A stretch of DNA of 64,000 nt from Meconema thalassinum (GCA_946902985.2 OX336393.1:359396779-359460778); one strand, 5' to 3'; shown: positions 44,268 through 55,455, counted from the stretch's first letter. Notes: generated by a model from the sequence alone, not told the origin. Numbers and translations: made by a program.

Positions 44268-44930
44268 GTAATGGAAATGCAAAGTATTGTACCTTCAACA
44301 GGTGATGGAAATTCATTATTTACAGCAATTTCATTCTGTTTATTTCAAAATGAAGATCGTCATCCTGAGTTGCGTTTGCAAGCAAATTGCAAAAATTGCA
44401 AGGATTTTATTATTGGCGATCAGTCTCATCGCATTCTCATCAGCAACCAACTTGAGAATGGAAGTATTCATTGTATATGTGAATATTATTGTTTATTGAT
44501 TATTTGTTTAGAGTGCATAACAATGGGTCTAACCACGCAGTTGATTTTGGCAATGGAAGTAAGTTATTATTTGCCATTTAATATTTGGCGGCTACGTTGA
44601 TGCAGGCCACTATAGTGTTATTTAAAATGACGTTAATTTAGGCAGAAATGCTGCTATAAATAAACCCTTAGCCGCAAAAAAGTGGGAAATCGGAGAAAAA
44701 TACGAAGCCACTTTTAAAATCCAATATAAATATGGCATTTCAGAAACAATTCCAGATACTATGCCGTTACAGTTTAGGGTCCTTGACGAACAAATGTAAA
44801 CATTGTTCTGCACTGTATTTCTCTTGCGAGATATCTACACTTGGTTACTTTGACCTTTGCTGTTGTAATGGTAAAATTAATCTGAATAAATATAAAATAT
44901 TTGACAGGCTTTAACAATTGTTTTTCACTG
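44268..44930 (+). pseudogene. Helitron OTU domain and N-terminal domain, copy 2
   Basis: The frame from 44271 reads MEMQSIVPSTGDGNSLFTAI, then SDQSHRI-like text with Ser again in the nucleophile position. Near 44640-44780 the frame ...KKWEIGEKYEATFKIQYKYG and then CKHCSALYFSC (about 44785-44850) continue into CCCNGKINLNKYKIF. It is the better-preserved of the two copies and the one that reads on toward the SINE-split Helitron segment at 44940-45290. Confidence 0.75.
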
Positions 44931-44995
44931 GAGATGATATCTCAAGGAATTTCAGAGGGACTAATCGGCAGTACAATGCTATGTCCTTCGTTTCA

Positions 44996-45178
44996 TGGCG
45001 CAGCGGTCAAGCTGTATGCCTCTCACCAAGGTGGATCGGGTTCGATTCCCGGTCACTGCATGTGAGATTTTTGATGTGAAATGCCATGTCCTGTGGTTCG
45101 GATTCCACGTTAAACGGAGGTCCCGTGGATTATGATCGCGAGATTAACGGTCACGTTAAACTGCAAGCTTCCTTCCTT
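44996..45178 (+). mobile_element. SINE-A copy with 12-bp target duplication
   Basis: GGCGCAGCGGTCAAGCTGTA, then GGGTTCGATTCCCGGTC, the ATGCCATGTCCTGTGG body and a CTTCC-repeat tail. CCTTCGTTTCAT flanks it at 44984-44995 and 45179-45190. Removing it restores a continuous Helitron reading (QYNAMSFVSFGANVTVPHAH). Confidence 0.9.
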
Positions 45179-45189
45179 CCTTCGTTTCA

Positions 45190-45751
45190 TTTGGTGCCAA
45201 TGTTACTGTGCCACACGCACACGGTCCACATTGTTTTAAAATGTATGGAATTGCACATCATCGCATTTCTTCGTTATATTCCAAAAATATAAGCGATGGT
45301 TTGCGGCCAGTTGAATTAGACTCATCAGAGTTCTTGAATTCCTTGGAACTAAACGACTGGCCGCCACATACTCCAAACGCATGGCCCGTTATGCTGCTTA
45401 GAAATATGAACGTTTCCCAAGGACTCCTAAATGCAACCATATTGCTTGGATTTGGAAATAATAGGTGCAGTTAAAATTAGGCAGAGATGTCTAATCCTTC
45501 GACTTGATTTAACACCATACGATAAAACACTATCATTTTCTTTTAAGAGGCAATATTTTCCAATTCATTTGGCATACTTTATCACAATCAATAAAGCTCA
45601 AGGGGAAACTCTGGAACGTATAGGCCTCAATTTGCCCCAACAATTTTTCAGTCATGGCCAGCAGTATTTTGCAATGTTGAGAGTGCAATCTTTTGACGCC
45701 CTCATAGTTTCAATAGAGTCAAAAAATAATCGTACAAAGAATGTACAGTAG
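45190..45751 (+). pseudogene. Helitron helicase (Pif1-like) C-terminal remnant
   Basis: The first part (to about 45290) reads PHAHGPHCFKMYGIAHHRIS, which belongs to the N-terminal Helitron-like domain. It is followed at once by LDSSEFLNSLELNDWPPHTP and MLLRNMNVSQGLLNATIL, from the far C-terminal helicase. A frameshift near 45460 leads to FPIHLAYFITINKAQGETLE and SHGQQYFAMLRVQSFDAL, the last conserved SF1B helicase motifs. The Rep nuclease and most helicase motifs (Walker A and B) are deleted at the junction near 45290. Dead by deletion and frameshift. Confidence 0.82.
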
Positions 45752-45792
45752 GCCTATATAAGAAAATTCTTCAGTAAATATTTTTCTATTGA

Positions 45793-45820
45793 CCGTCATG
45801 TTTTGACGGGTTTCAACTAG
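45793..45820 (+). other. Helitron 3' terminus: hairpin then CTAG
   Basis: CCGTCA-tgttt-TGACGG forms a 6-bp hairpin at 45793-45809. Seven bases later CTAG (45817-45820) is followed by T. Canonical Helitrons end in a short hairpin about 10 bases before CTRR and insert between A and T. Confidence 0.72.
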
Positions 45821-45947
45821 TTATATATTAATTTTCGTAATGTACGTAGACTTAACGTATTATTAGTACTAAGCACCAATTGAATAATGTTAGTATTCTA
45901 GGGCTAAAGTGAGGAAGCGAGGCTCTTGCTGATCAGATTTAACTGGG

Positions 45948-46248
45948 ATGGAATGTCCGATATGGTTTCGCCTTGAACCACCATCGGGACATAACAATAC
46001 ATTAGATGCAAGTCGGCTCAGTTGTTGGGGCCATGTGATGAGAATGGGAAAGAAGAGACTATCTAAGAGGTTAAGGAACTCAGCTACAGAGAGAGGAAAA
46101 TTAGAGGTAGACCTAGGAAGCGATACGTAGATTCAGTGTTCAACGATTTCAAAGTGAGAGTTGTAGAAACACAGGAGGCTGCAGTGCTAATAAGGGATGT
46201 TTGGGGCTACTTTACTTGTTCGCGAACAGAGGCTCGTAGGCCAGACTA
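45948..46248 (+). pseudogene. LINE C-terminal tail, second family
   Basis: SRLSCWGHVMRMGKKRLSKR matches the R-WFGHVxRM type C-terminal domain of LINEs. In another frame RKRYVDSVFNDF and EAAVLIRD-type sequence continue to about 46248. Frameshifts break it. 5' truncated. Confidence 0.6.
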
Positions 46249-46689
46249 GAAGTTAAAGACAAAACAGTCTCAAATGAAAATGAATAAATGAATGAAATGT
46301 TTTACTACACATTATTATTGATGCCGCAGAATACTCGCGCTTGTTAAGTTGCGCATTGTGACTGCGGGTAGCTGAAAGTCTGAAGATCGAAGGTTCAGAG
46401 GCCGGCGCTGAATGCGGGTTTCTTCTGGTCTTTTTCGAAATTCCTCGGGGCAAATCCCGGAATATTACCCTATTTCAATCCCAGGGTAACTACTCCAATA
46501 CTTTAGAAAAACGAGTTATAGTTACACACTACTACAGTCACCGCAGAAACGTACGCCATCAAACAATTTCAACACACATCAGAGTTCACGGTGCTGATGA
46601 CCAAGAATTTGCGAGCCCCTCAAATGAATGAAAAGGAACATCCATTACCATTGCCGTTGATAAGGGGCCAGACATAAGGAAATATTAGC

Positions 46690-46995
46690 TTCTAAGTGGT
46701 GAATGACCGCTCCCAACATGACATATGGTAGTAAGATGTTAGTTCGATTCTACCCCAGTCATCCAGGAAGTGGTTCTCCGTGGTTTAACACGTATACTCC
46801 AGGAAAGTGCCGGGATGGTTCCTAACTTAGGGCCACGACCACCTATTTCCCAATTCTCTCCTCAATTACAAATATACAAACCACTAGAGACACCACAGAT
46901 TATAAGACAAAAAATCAATAAACACGAAATTATCCGGGGCTAAATGATCATGATGTCAAAGCCTTTCAAATGAAACAACAACAACAAGTAATATG
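46690..46995 (+). mobile_element. SINE-C-related copy, forward
   Basis: The forward B-box-like TTAGTTCGATTCTACCCC (near 46740) is followed by GGAAAGTGCCGGGATGGTTC and a body related to SINE-C. The end is an AACAACAAC tail at about 46973-46987. Confidence 0.6.
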
Positions 46996-47019
46996 TTAAA
47001 TAAATGACACTGGATAAGG

Positions 47020-47200
47020 ATTTGGAAGTAAGAGACAGTGGTCTTTTAGAAGGTACAGTCCCAACATTTGTCTGGAGTTGAATGTTAGGATGCTAAGGGT
47101 AACTATTTGAAGAATGGTTGACGTTGAATGTTGAGCCCACATCCCTCAAGTTTCGATATAGCCAGGTCCCATGACCTTGCACCTTAACATACTTAGCTAC
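47020..47200 (-). mobile_element. SINE-C-related copy, reverse
   Basis: Shares GAAGGTACAGTCCCAACATT-type body with 21540-21600 and a degenerate head near 47140-47190. The two belong to one subfamily. Confidence 0.5.
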
Positions 47201-47637
47201 CCGATCAGTTTATTTTCCATATGAATACCATTAATGCGTATCAAAAATTTGTGACACGAACTATTTGCATTTTCTCATAATGTTAACATATGTATGCCAT
47301 CATAGTTTGTGGAAAAATACTGAGACGATTGAAAAGTTGGTACAAGTATTAACTCACGTCACTGTTAAGAGATCTGATACTGAAACGATTTATGAATTTT
47401 TATTTATTTATTTTATGTCTTCGGTAGTGGCGAAGTTAGGACTCATTACCCTCTCTTACACTTAACACGCAATATGGAACCAGTGCATATGAAACAATTT
47501 TTGAAATACAATAAATCCCTTACAACGATCATTATGATGATCAATAAAGAGTAAATTAATTATGTTAATATTAATATTCATGTATTAGGCATATGAATAA
47601 TGTGTATAAATATTAATAATAATAATACACAGACACA

Positions 47638-47970
47638 ATGCGAAAACGCAGAGTTTGCTACTACGGTCATATACGACGGATGATCGACTCCCGATGGACG
47701 AAACGTACCTTCAGTATCTTTGACTCAAAACCAAAAACGACAATTCAATGGTACGTTAACGTCCAGAAAGATCTTAAAGAAATGGGGATACGAGCAGAAA
47801 ATGCACAAGACCGAAATATTTATAGACCAGCCATCAAGACGTATGGGATTTTCCGGGACGAAAAACGGACCACTAGTGCGAAATGGACAGAAGAACGTCG
47901 TGCTAAACACAGTGAGCTCATGAAGACGATGTGGATCAAGCGAAAAATGAACAAATGCGAGATTGTAAAA
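47638..47970 (+). pseudogene. LINE C-terminal tail ending at HINE insertion
   Basis: A continuous frame MRKRRVCYYGHIRRMIDSRW through KWTEERRAKHSELMKTMW, the same C-terminal LINE domain as 29757 and 50878. It stops where the HINE-1 right end begins (CAAG at 47971). The basic C-terminal end is nearly complete, so HINE probably inserted in or just after the 3' UTR. Confidence 0.7.
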
Positions 47971-50608
47971 CAAGATGTTCAGTAAAGAACATATAGCCTA
48001 CTTTTTCCTAAATACATGGGTATTGTTATAACTCTTTGTCCTTTTCAAGCAGTATGATTGAATGTTGGTTGTAGTAGCTTGTTGAAATACAACGTGCTAT
48101 AGGGATATTAAACATGAATATGAGGTGCCCTTTGCTAGGGCTACCTCTGTACCAAATTTCGTTCAATTCGGTTTCACCGTGTTTGAATTGATAGGGGGAA
48201 TCGATTTGCACACATACTTGGCCACCATCTGCAAAATATTGGGCTGATGTTCTTGCAGTTTGGTCAGAATATGTTTCCCACATGAAGATATGGTGTTGCA
48301 AAATTTGGTAGAGACTGGATTATTAGGTTGGTCGTAATTACATTTTAGCTTTTAACATTTGGGTGGCCGCGATTACGTTTCCGTCAAGATAGCGGTGATA
48401 TAAAGCATGACACTGAGGTGCCCTTTGCTAGTGCTACCTCTGTACCAAATTTCGTTCATTCGGTTCCACCGTGTTCGAATTAATAGGGGGAATCAATTTT
48501 GACATAAAGATGGCCGCCATCGGCAAACTATTACGCTAATGACCTATTAGATTGGTCAAAGGATGCTCCCTCCATAAAGGTATGTTGTTGCAAAGTTTGG
48601 TAGAGATCGGATGGTTATGTTAGTCGTAATTTGATTTAAGCTTTAAACATTTGTGTTGCCGCCATTACGTTTCTGTCAATATGGCGGCGATATTAATCAT
48701 GACACTGAGATGCCCTTTGCTAGTGCTATCTCTGTACCATATTTCGTTCCATTCGGTTTCACCGTGTTTGAATTAATAGGGAGAATCGATTCAGACACAA
48801 AGATGGCCGCCATCCGCAAACTACTAGGCGAATGACCTATTAGATTGGTCAAAGGATGCTCCCTCGATAAAGGTATGTAGTTGCAAAATTTGGTAGAGAT
48901 CGGATGATTAGGTTAATCGTAATTTGATTTAAGCTTTGAACATTCGTGTGGCCGCCATTCCGTTTCAGTCAAGATGGTGGCGATATAAAACATGACACTG
49001 AGGTGCCCTTTGCTAGTGCTACCTCTGTACCAAATTTCGTTCCATTTGGTTCCACCGTGTTCGAATTAATAGGGGGAATCAATTTTGACATAAAGATGGC
49101 CGCCATCCGCAAACTATTAGGCTAATAACCTATTAGATTGGTCAAAGGATGCTCCCTCCATACAGGTATGTTGTTGCAAAGTTTGGTAGAGATCGGATGG
49201 TTATGTTAGTCGTAATTTAACTTAAGCTTTGAACATATGTGTGGCCGCCATTACGTTTCTGTCAATATGGCGGCGATATAAAACATGACACTGAGATGCC
49301 CTTTGCTAGTGCTACCTCTGTACCAAATTTCGTTCCATTCGGTTTCACCGTGTTTGAATTAATAGGGGGAATTGATTTTCACACAAAGATGGCCGCCATC
49401 CGCAAACTATTAGGCTAATGACCTATTCATTTGGTCAAAGGATGCTTCCTCTACAAGGGTATATGTTGCAAAATTCGGTAGAGATCGGACGATTAGGTTA
49501 ATCGTAATTTGATTTAAGCTTTGAATATTTGTGTGGCCGCCATTACGTTTCCGTCAAGATGGCGGCGATATAAAACATGACACTGAGGTGCCTTTTGTTA
49601 GTACTACCTCTGTACCAAATTTCGTTCCATTCGGTTGCACCGTGTTCGAATTAATAGGGGGAATCAATTTTGACACAAAGATGGCCGCCATCCGCAAACT
49701 ATTAGCCTGATGACCTATTAGTTTGGTCAAAGGATGTTCCCTCCATAAAGGTATGTAGTTGCAAAATTTGGTAGAGATCGGATGATTAGGTTAGTCGTAA
49801 TTTGATTTAAGCTTTGAACATTTGTGTGGCCGCCATTACGTTTCCGTCAAGATGGCGGAGATATAAAACATGACACTGAGGTGCCTTTTATTAGTACTAC
49901 CTCTATACCAAATTTCGTTCCATTCGGTTTCACCGTGTTCGAATTAATAGGGGGAATCGATTTTCACACAAAGATGGCCGCCATCCGCAAACTAATAGGC
50001 TAATGACCTATTCATTTGGTCAAAGGATGCTTCCTCTATAAGGGTATGTTGTTGCAAAATTTGGTAGAGATCGGATGATTAGGTTAATCGTAATTTGAAT
50101 TAAGCTTTGAGCATTTGTGTGGCCGCCATTACGTTTCCGTCAAGATGGCGGCGATATAAAACATGACGCTGAGGTGCCTTTTGTTAGTACTACCTCTGTA
50201 CCAAATTTCGTTCCATTCGGTTGCACCGTGTTCGAATTAATAGGGGGAATCAATTTTGACACAAAGATGGCCGCCATCCGCAAACTATTACGCTGATGAC
50301 CTATTGGTTTGGTCAAAGGATGCTCTCCCCATAATGGTATGTTTTTGCAAAATTTGGTAGAGATCGGATGATTAGGTTAGTCGTAATTTGATTTAAGCTT
50401 TGAACATTTGTGTGGCCGCCATTACGTTTCCGTCAAGATGGCGGCGATATAAAACATGACACTGAGGTGTCCTTTGCTAGTGCTACCTTTGTACCAAATT
50501 TCGTTCAATTCGCATTCACCGTGTTCGATTTGATAGGGGTGGACAGACATTCAGAGTACACACTCACACACACACACAGAGAGAGACTCACACACACACA
50601 GACTCACA

Positions 50609-50642
<34 letters not shown>

Positions 50643-50747
50643 GACTCACACACACACATACACACACACAGACAGACACACTTTTTTCGCCCTGTGTTGA
50701 TCTCATAAGTCTACTTTCATTTTTTGCAAAAATCGAAAGTAGGCTAA
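47971..50747 (-). mobile_element. HINE-1 copy E, reverse, with long tandem-unit array
   Basis: Reading the minus strand: left terminus at 50747-50695 (TTAGCCTACTTTCG with fold-back partner), (TG)n and AGAG microsatellite (50555-50690 on plus as CA-rich), about nine ~295-bp units, and the right terminus at 48010-47971 (AAAGTAGGCTATATGTTC hairpin, CTTG). At 2.78 kb it is close in size to copy C but in opposite orientation. Confidence 0.83.
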
Positions 50748-50877
50748 TGAGGCTGGTCATGGTCCCTAGTTGGCCGATTAGCGAAATTGAATGAATGAAT
50801 AACAATAATAGGAAAATTCTCAGGAAGAATCTTAGGACCAAAGTGTAAAAATGGAATTTGGATGAAAAATCAATCGC

Positions 50878-51170
50878 ATGAAATTTAACAAGTTACAGGA
50901 AAAAGTCACTGATACCATAAAGAAACGGCGGTTACAGTTTTACGGACACCTACATAGAATGGATAACAGTAAAGATATAAATGAAATTGGCTGTCATAAA
51001 GAAATTATTCAAGATAGAATAAAATTCAGAAGTTTAGTTAACAAACATAAATTTTCTGAGAAGCCCACCCGACAAAATGCAGGATGGACAGAACAGCGTA
51101 AAAGGGAACACAGTGTCAGGATGAAGAGATATTGAGAATGGTAGAAGAAAAATTGCTAATAAGAGTTCAA
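50878..51170 (+). pseudogene. LINE C-terminal tail
   Basis: MKFNKLQEKVTDTIKKRRLQ, FYGHLHRMDNSK and NAGWTEQRKREHSVRMKRY, again the post-RT domain of the family at 29757. Just right of HINE copy E. It is a separate insertion from the tail at 47638, since both contain the same part of the protein. Confidence 0.7.
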
Positions 51171-51592
51171 ACGTGCTCCTTATTTGGGCACAGCGAATCA
51201 AAAAATAATTATAATAATCACAATGTCACAAACATTTCCATAATATCCAACATATTGTCATAGCTCAGTCATACGTCCTACATTCATGACCATTCATGCG
51301 AGACAGTCAGCAGTATTCAACAGGTTATTTTGGCATGCAATCGTAAATTTATTTATTGTTTTAGAATTTCTGATATTGACAGGAGTTAAATTATGTTTAA
51401 TTTCAGATGAAAAGAGATCGAAGTGAAAAATATAGAGAAAAATGAAAATCTACATTGTGAGTTTACTAATAGGACGCACGGTCGTGTGAAAGTTTAAAAA
51501 TATAGTCTTAAAAATGAGTCATGAAGAAGATAGATGTATCGTTAGAACGTTAAATGTTCGTAGCATAATATGACTTTAAATTTAGTACATGA

Positions 51593-52612
51593 TGCAACAG
51601 GTCTATAATGGCAATAATTAACACTCGAGTATGTTTAGAAAACGAGCGACAACGCGGTCATGTAGCCTGCTAGTGAGGTTAAATTCTTGAGAAAAGTATT
51701 GGAGTGACAAAAGTTGCATACGACTGTTTATGTTTGACGATAATTATAACTAAATTTTATATTCGAACAGAAATATTCATAAATATCTGTCGAGATTCAA
51801 TCACCGAGTTTAGTTTAGTGAACAGAACTCATGCGCTGTGTTCCCAGTAACGATCAACGACCTTCTCAATGTCATGTTTCCAAGGCTTTGAAACATTGTT
51901 CATTCTGCATTAGGGATATCCTGAACTAGCGCCAGAAGATAGCGCAAAAGTACTTCTGTATATGGGATCATTTTCTTATTTACTTCAAATTACACAAAGT
52001 AGGCTGTTACAAACACTTTAAAATTAAAATATATCATATTATCAACTTGTTATTCTTTAAATTCGATGCGAATTGAATGTCAACGGAATGCAAATCAATG
52101 AAGTCCCACATAGAACTGTCATGACATCTGGCAGAAAAGTTTCGCTTAAGAAATCAATTTAAGGAAAAGAGAGCTGTATATTAATTTCCATGGAACTAAT
52201 GTCATAGGACTGCTTCCTCCATGAAGTTCTTGTGTGTTTATGTCAACAACAGCACTCACTAACATTGTCGGCGAAATCTTGCAAATGTGTAGAAAATGTA
52301 GTTGCGCATATTAAGGTACAATGCTATTTCTTTTGAAATATTGCCCAGTTTGTTTAAGCATTGTAACTACAATGGTTGATCCAATATAGGCTACATTGTC
52401 AACTTTCAAATCATGTAATTCATGTCCGACATGTTGAATTTTGAGTACATGTGAGAGCTATCCTTACCTAATTGGTCAATTAATGAAAATATTGAGCTCT
52501 GATTGGTTGGAAAAACTGTGTTATAATGAAAAGTAGTACTTTAATGACCCCCATTTTAAAACAGTCCTCTGACATGTAATATTTACATATCGACTTCGTC
52601 GAACATAAGTTA
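51593..52612. mobile_element. repeat R2, copy 2, expanded
   Basis: TGCAAC, TATAATGGCAATAATTAA and AAAACGAGCG at 51593-51650 match the left arm of the palindrome at 31416. The right arm is replaced. GCATACGACTGTTTATG at about 51716 and GCTATCCTTACCTAATTGGT at about 52457, ending TCGTCGAACATAA near 52610, match the rest. About 600 bp of extra sequence lies between. Confidence 0.55.
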
Positions 52613-53400
52613 AATGCGTATTAAACATTTTGAAGATTTTCAGCATCCCCAAACCCCTTAGGCCCTAAGCGAAGTCATGTAGATAAGGGGGGGGGTGAAT
52701 AAGAGGGGATACATTTATTATGAGTTGTATGCCAGCCAAAACACGTTTTGTACAAAGCATTTCACCATAATTTGTAATTTTTGGAACTCCCATTGAACAC
52801 ATTATACATTCTGCATGTGTGGCTAATATCATTGTGACAAGTTAGCACATGTGGTGGGTGTGGTCATGTCAGTTCACCGCATGTTGATTTAAAATAATTT
52901 AAATGTTCACTTCACTTGTCAAACAAGAACATCATGCGGAAATAATAATGATAGAAAGTGAATGATTTATACCAGTAATTGAATTTATACACACATTATG
53001 TGCTTGTGGTTCATAATTCCTGTTGATTCCTTTAACTGCTTACAAACTGTACAGTGCTCTTCACAAATAGAGAGTTAGTTGTTTTAAGGGGCGGAACTAC
53101 GAGGTCATCTGCCCCTCTTAACACTGATTAAATTATACAAATTTGGAATGGAATTTAAAATTTAGAGGTGGATACCTAAACTTGAAAAGACCGAAAATTA
53201 ATAAAACAAAAAATTAGATAAAACTAATAATTATAAAAATAAACGAAAATTACGGAAGGACAAAATGAAGTCATCGTTCAAAAACGATCAAGTTGTTGAG
53301 TCAATTTATACTGGAAAATTTAGATTGCTGGCCCAGACCCACTCTCACTTATAAAGCGGATGACGAGATCAGCAGCCACCGCGTCATCGGCTAATGTAAA
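52613..53400. other. unassigned DNA with a weak repeat motif
   Basis: No gene. GGGGCGGAACTACGAGGTCA at about 53091 with CATCTGCCCCTC just after is a phrase common in insect retroposed repeats, so the 53.08-53.40 kb segment may be another fragment of that type. Confidence 0.35.
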
Positions 53401-53429
53401 TTTGTGTGTCATCTGCAAACAAAATCTCT

Positions 53430-53830
53430 CTCCGTGGTTAACAGCCGTGAGGCTGGTTGGCAGCAGCTCGCCATTCTTCCCGTCTCTCAGTCTTCCTCTT
53501 CAGTTCACAGTATGAGTCACAACCCATATCTTGCAGTATTTGACTCATTTACTCCAGTCTGGGTCTTCCTCTACAATTCTTGCCGTCTACTGTTCCCTCG
53601 ATTGTAAGCTTAATCAGTCCATTGTGTCGCAGTATGTGGCCCACGAGGTGATTCCTTCTTCTTTTTAAATATTTAAGGAAGCATCTTCTCTCTCCCACTT
53701 TTCTAAAGACTTCCTCATTTGCAAACAAAATGTTTCTTCGTAAATCAGCAAGATCCACACACTCGGTTAAAATGTGGGCCACGGTGAAAACGGCTCCACA
53801 GGTACAATGTGGGGGTTTTTCCCTTCTCAT
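53430..53830 (-). pseudogene. chimeric LINE C-terminal fragment
   Basis: The minus-strand frame from 53830 begins with HCTCGAVFTVAHILTEC, a Cys/His cluster of Jockey/R1-type C-termini, through GERRCFLKYLK. Without a break it becomes RRRNHLVGHILRHNGLIK and GTVDGKNCRGRPRLE, the tail type also present at 21981-22150. A shifted frame then gives DMGCDSYCELKRK down to about 53430. Two LINE tail types joined in one frame suggests template switching. Confidence 0.6.
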
Positions 53831-54133
53831 TAGGTACGAGTGGGTGGATCTTGTATGACCTTCCTTAGTCTACACAAAATGACGGACTCCCTCCCTCTTG
53901 TAAAATAGAGAGGCAAATAAAAAATGGAAATTATGATTAATTTTAATGTTATAAACAGTGTTATAATCGATGCACGTGAACGAAAACTGCGAGTGCGAGG
54001 TGTATCCAGAAAGTAAGTATCCCTATTTTTTTGACGAGACAACGTAAAATGAATTGTTGGAATACAGTGACGTTCTTGATAAAATATTACAGTGAAAGGT
54101 GATGATATCGGTTTATCTCTCTTCGGATGAAAC

Positions 54134-54134
54134 G

Positions 54135-54162
<28 letters not shown>
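54134..54162 (+). repeat. (CT)n microsatellite
   Basis: Uninterrupted CT dinucleotides. It creates the false RERERE frame on the minus strand. Confidence 0.95.
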
Positions 54163-54165
<3 letters not shown>

Positions 54166-54227
54166 GTTGCTGCGTTCGAGTGTCGCCACTATCGTTTTTG
54201 GATGTCACGGGTGAACCTCTGGATGCA

Positions 54228-54568
54228 ACTTGATGCGGCTATCGCCATTCTGTAAAGGATATCTCGACGAAAATTTATGATCTAAGGAAGCCGAGCATTA
54301 ACGTTTTCAGTGAAAAAGTTGAATAATACACATGGCATCCGTGTGCATTTAAAGCTTAACGCTGGGCAAACCGTTAAAAATATCTATATAGGCTACTATG
54401 AGTGTAAGAATTGTTTAGCATGAAAAGTTCTACAAAGAAGTCCGCGAGAGCCTATCTCTATCTTCAATACATCGCCCACTATAAGTGATTTTACGTTTTC
54501 CTTTCTTCCAACAATCTCCATTCAAATACTGAGGCGACAGTTTGCGAGCTGGGTAGGGGCGAGTCTAT
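54228..54568 (-). repeat. dispersed repeat R3, reverse partial copy
   Basis: Reverse complement of about 24290-24640: CTGTAAAGGATATCTCGA, AAGCTTAACGCTGGGCAAAC and CAATACATCGCCCACTATAA. Homology stops at 54568, where a candidate LTR begins with TG, so the LTR element appears to have inserted into R3. Confidence 0.75.
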
Positions 54569-55455
54569 TGTTTTAGATCCCTTAGTGGGGGGTAGTTAGA
54601 TCTAAAACGGATGTGTTATTGTGTTAATTTAGAAGGGGGTGCCTAAAAGGGGGTAGCTTCCCGTAGCTGAGTAAGCTGACCAGTGTAGAGTGTTGTTTAG
54701 TGTTAGGATGCTAGGGGGTGCTCCTATAAAAGACGTAGGTGTAATTCAGGGGATGGGACTTAGTGTACAGGTCAACGTGCTAGTCTTCCAGCTGGTTGGA
54801 GATAGTTATATAACCGACGTGCACGCATCAGCTATGTGGCGGCACGCGGCTTCTGGCAGTCGGGCCGCTACGGGAAATACAATGATACCTGAGCTAGCAA
54901 CTGTTTGGCTACTGTATGTCACGTCTAATCGTGACGGGAGTCAGGAAGGACTTTAGGACGTAAAGAGTCGTGTAAACAGTAAGACAAGTGTAGTGTACTG
55001 ACCAAGTATTTATTGGCCAGTTAATATGAAATTATGAGTCCCTTTTAGGGGAATGTAATGAATCTTATAAGTATAAGTGTACAAGTCTGATAGGTAGGTC
55101 ACAAAATATAGGAACTCTGAACACTGCTGACTCACCTGATGATAACGGCTAGGGCCTTCGGCGGACGCACTGTATAACTGGTAATTGAGAGAGAGACGTC
55201 CTCCTTAAGGTCCTCTTCTTATATGCTTTAGTGCTGCTTCGTCGGCATTCCAATGGCATAGCTGCCCCAGTTAGTTATAGTATAGGTGTTATGTGTGTGA
55301 TGCAAGTATTTGGCAAGCCTTCCGAGCTGGCCGGCTTGCCCTTGCTGTATGGAAGATACTGTTCTGGACTTACGAGATTTGCCAGTTAGGGGTGGTTTAA
55401 AATAGATGATGGGGGGATGGCCTTCAGGGGGTGCAGACCCCTGGGGGACTGTACA
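54569..55455 (-). repeat. candidate 3' LTR of gypsy-type element
   Basis: On the minus strand it would start TGTACAGTCCCCC (55455) and end CTAAAACA (54569), fitting TGT...ACA. It is preceded on that strand by a purine tract AGAGGAAGAGGCT (about 55456-55469), and its left edge coincides with the break in repeat R3. Only one LTR lies in the window, so the call cannot be confirmed by pairing. Confidence 0.5.

Larger units (their letters stand above)
42545..44930 (+). repeat. ~1.19-kb tandem duplication of SINE-C plus Helitron OTU/N-region
   Basis: Segments 42545-43735 and 43736-44930 run in parallel. Each starts TTGGC(A/G)AACATAATTC, carries a reverse SINE-C, then GACAGGTGATGGAAA-like OTU sequence, then KCKHCS(T/A)LYFSC-coding sequence. 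The SINE was already present when the block duplicated. The two copies have since diverged by substitutions and small indels. Confidence 0.75.
43090..45820 (+). mobile_element. internally deleted Helitron
   Basis: Ordered remnants of one Helitron polyprotein (OTU, Cys-rich N-domain, helicase C-terminus) end 70 bases before a 3' terminus of canonical Helitron type. The true left end (expected A|TC) was not found and may lie left of 42.5 kb. The internal deletion and block duplication show it is non-autonomous. Confidence 0.75.

Noticed and set aside
42545..45820. Autonomous partner of the HINE-1/HINE-2 elements
   Set aside because: Its 3' end is hairpin plus CTAG (canonical Helitron), unlike the CTTG/T-rich HINE ends, so a direct partnership is not supported.
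53997..54060. Mariner terminal repeat (TATCCAGAAAGTAAGTATCC)
   Set aside because: Looks like the tip of some mariner elements, but no matching inverse end or transposase was found.
53830..54189. Minus-strand frame with an RERERERE run
   Set aside because: Produced by the (CT)n microsatellite; no family motif.
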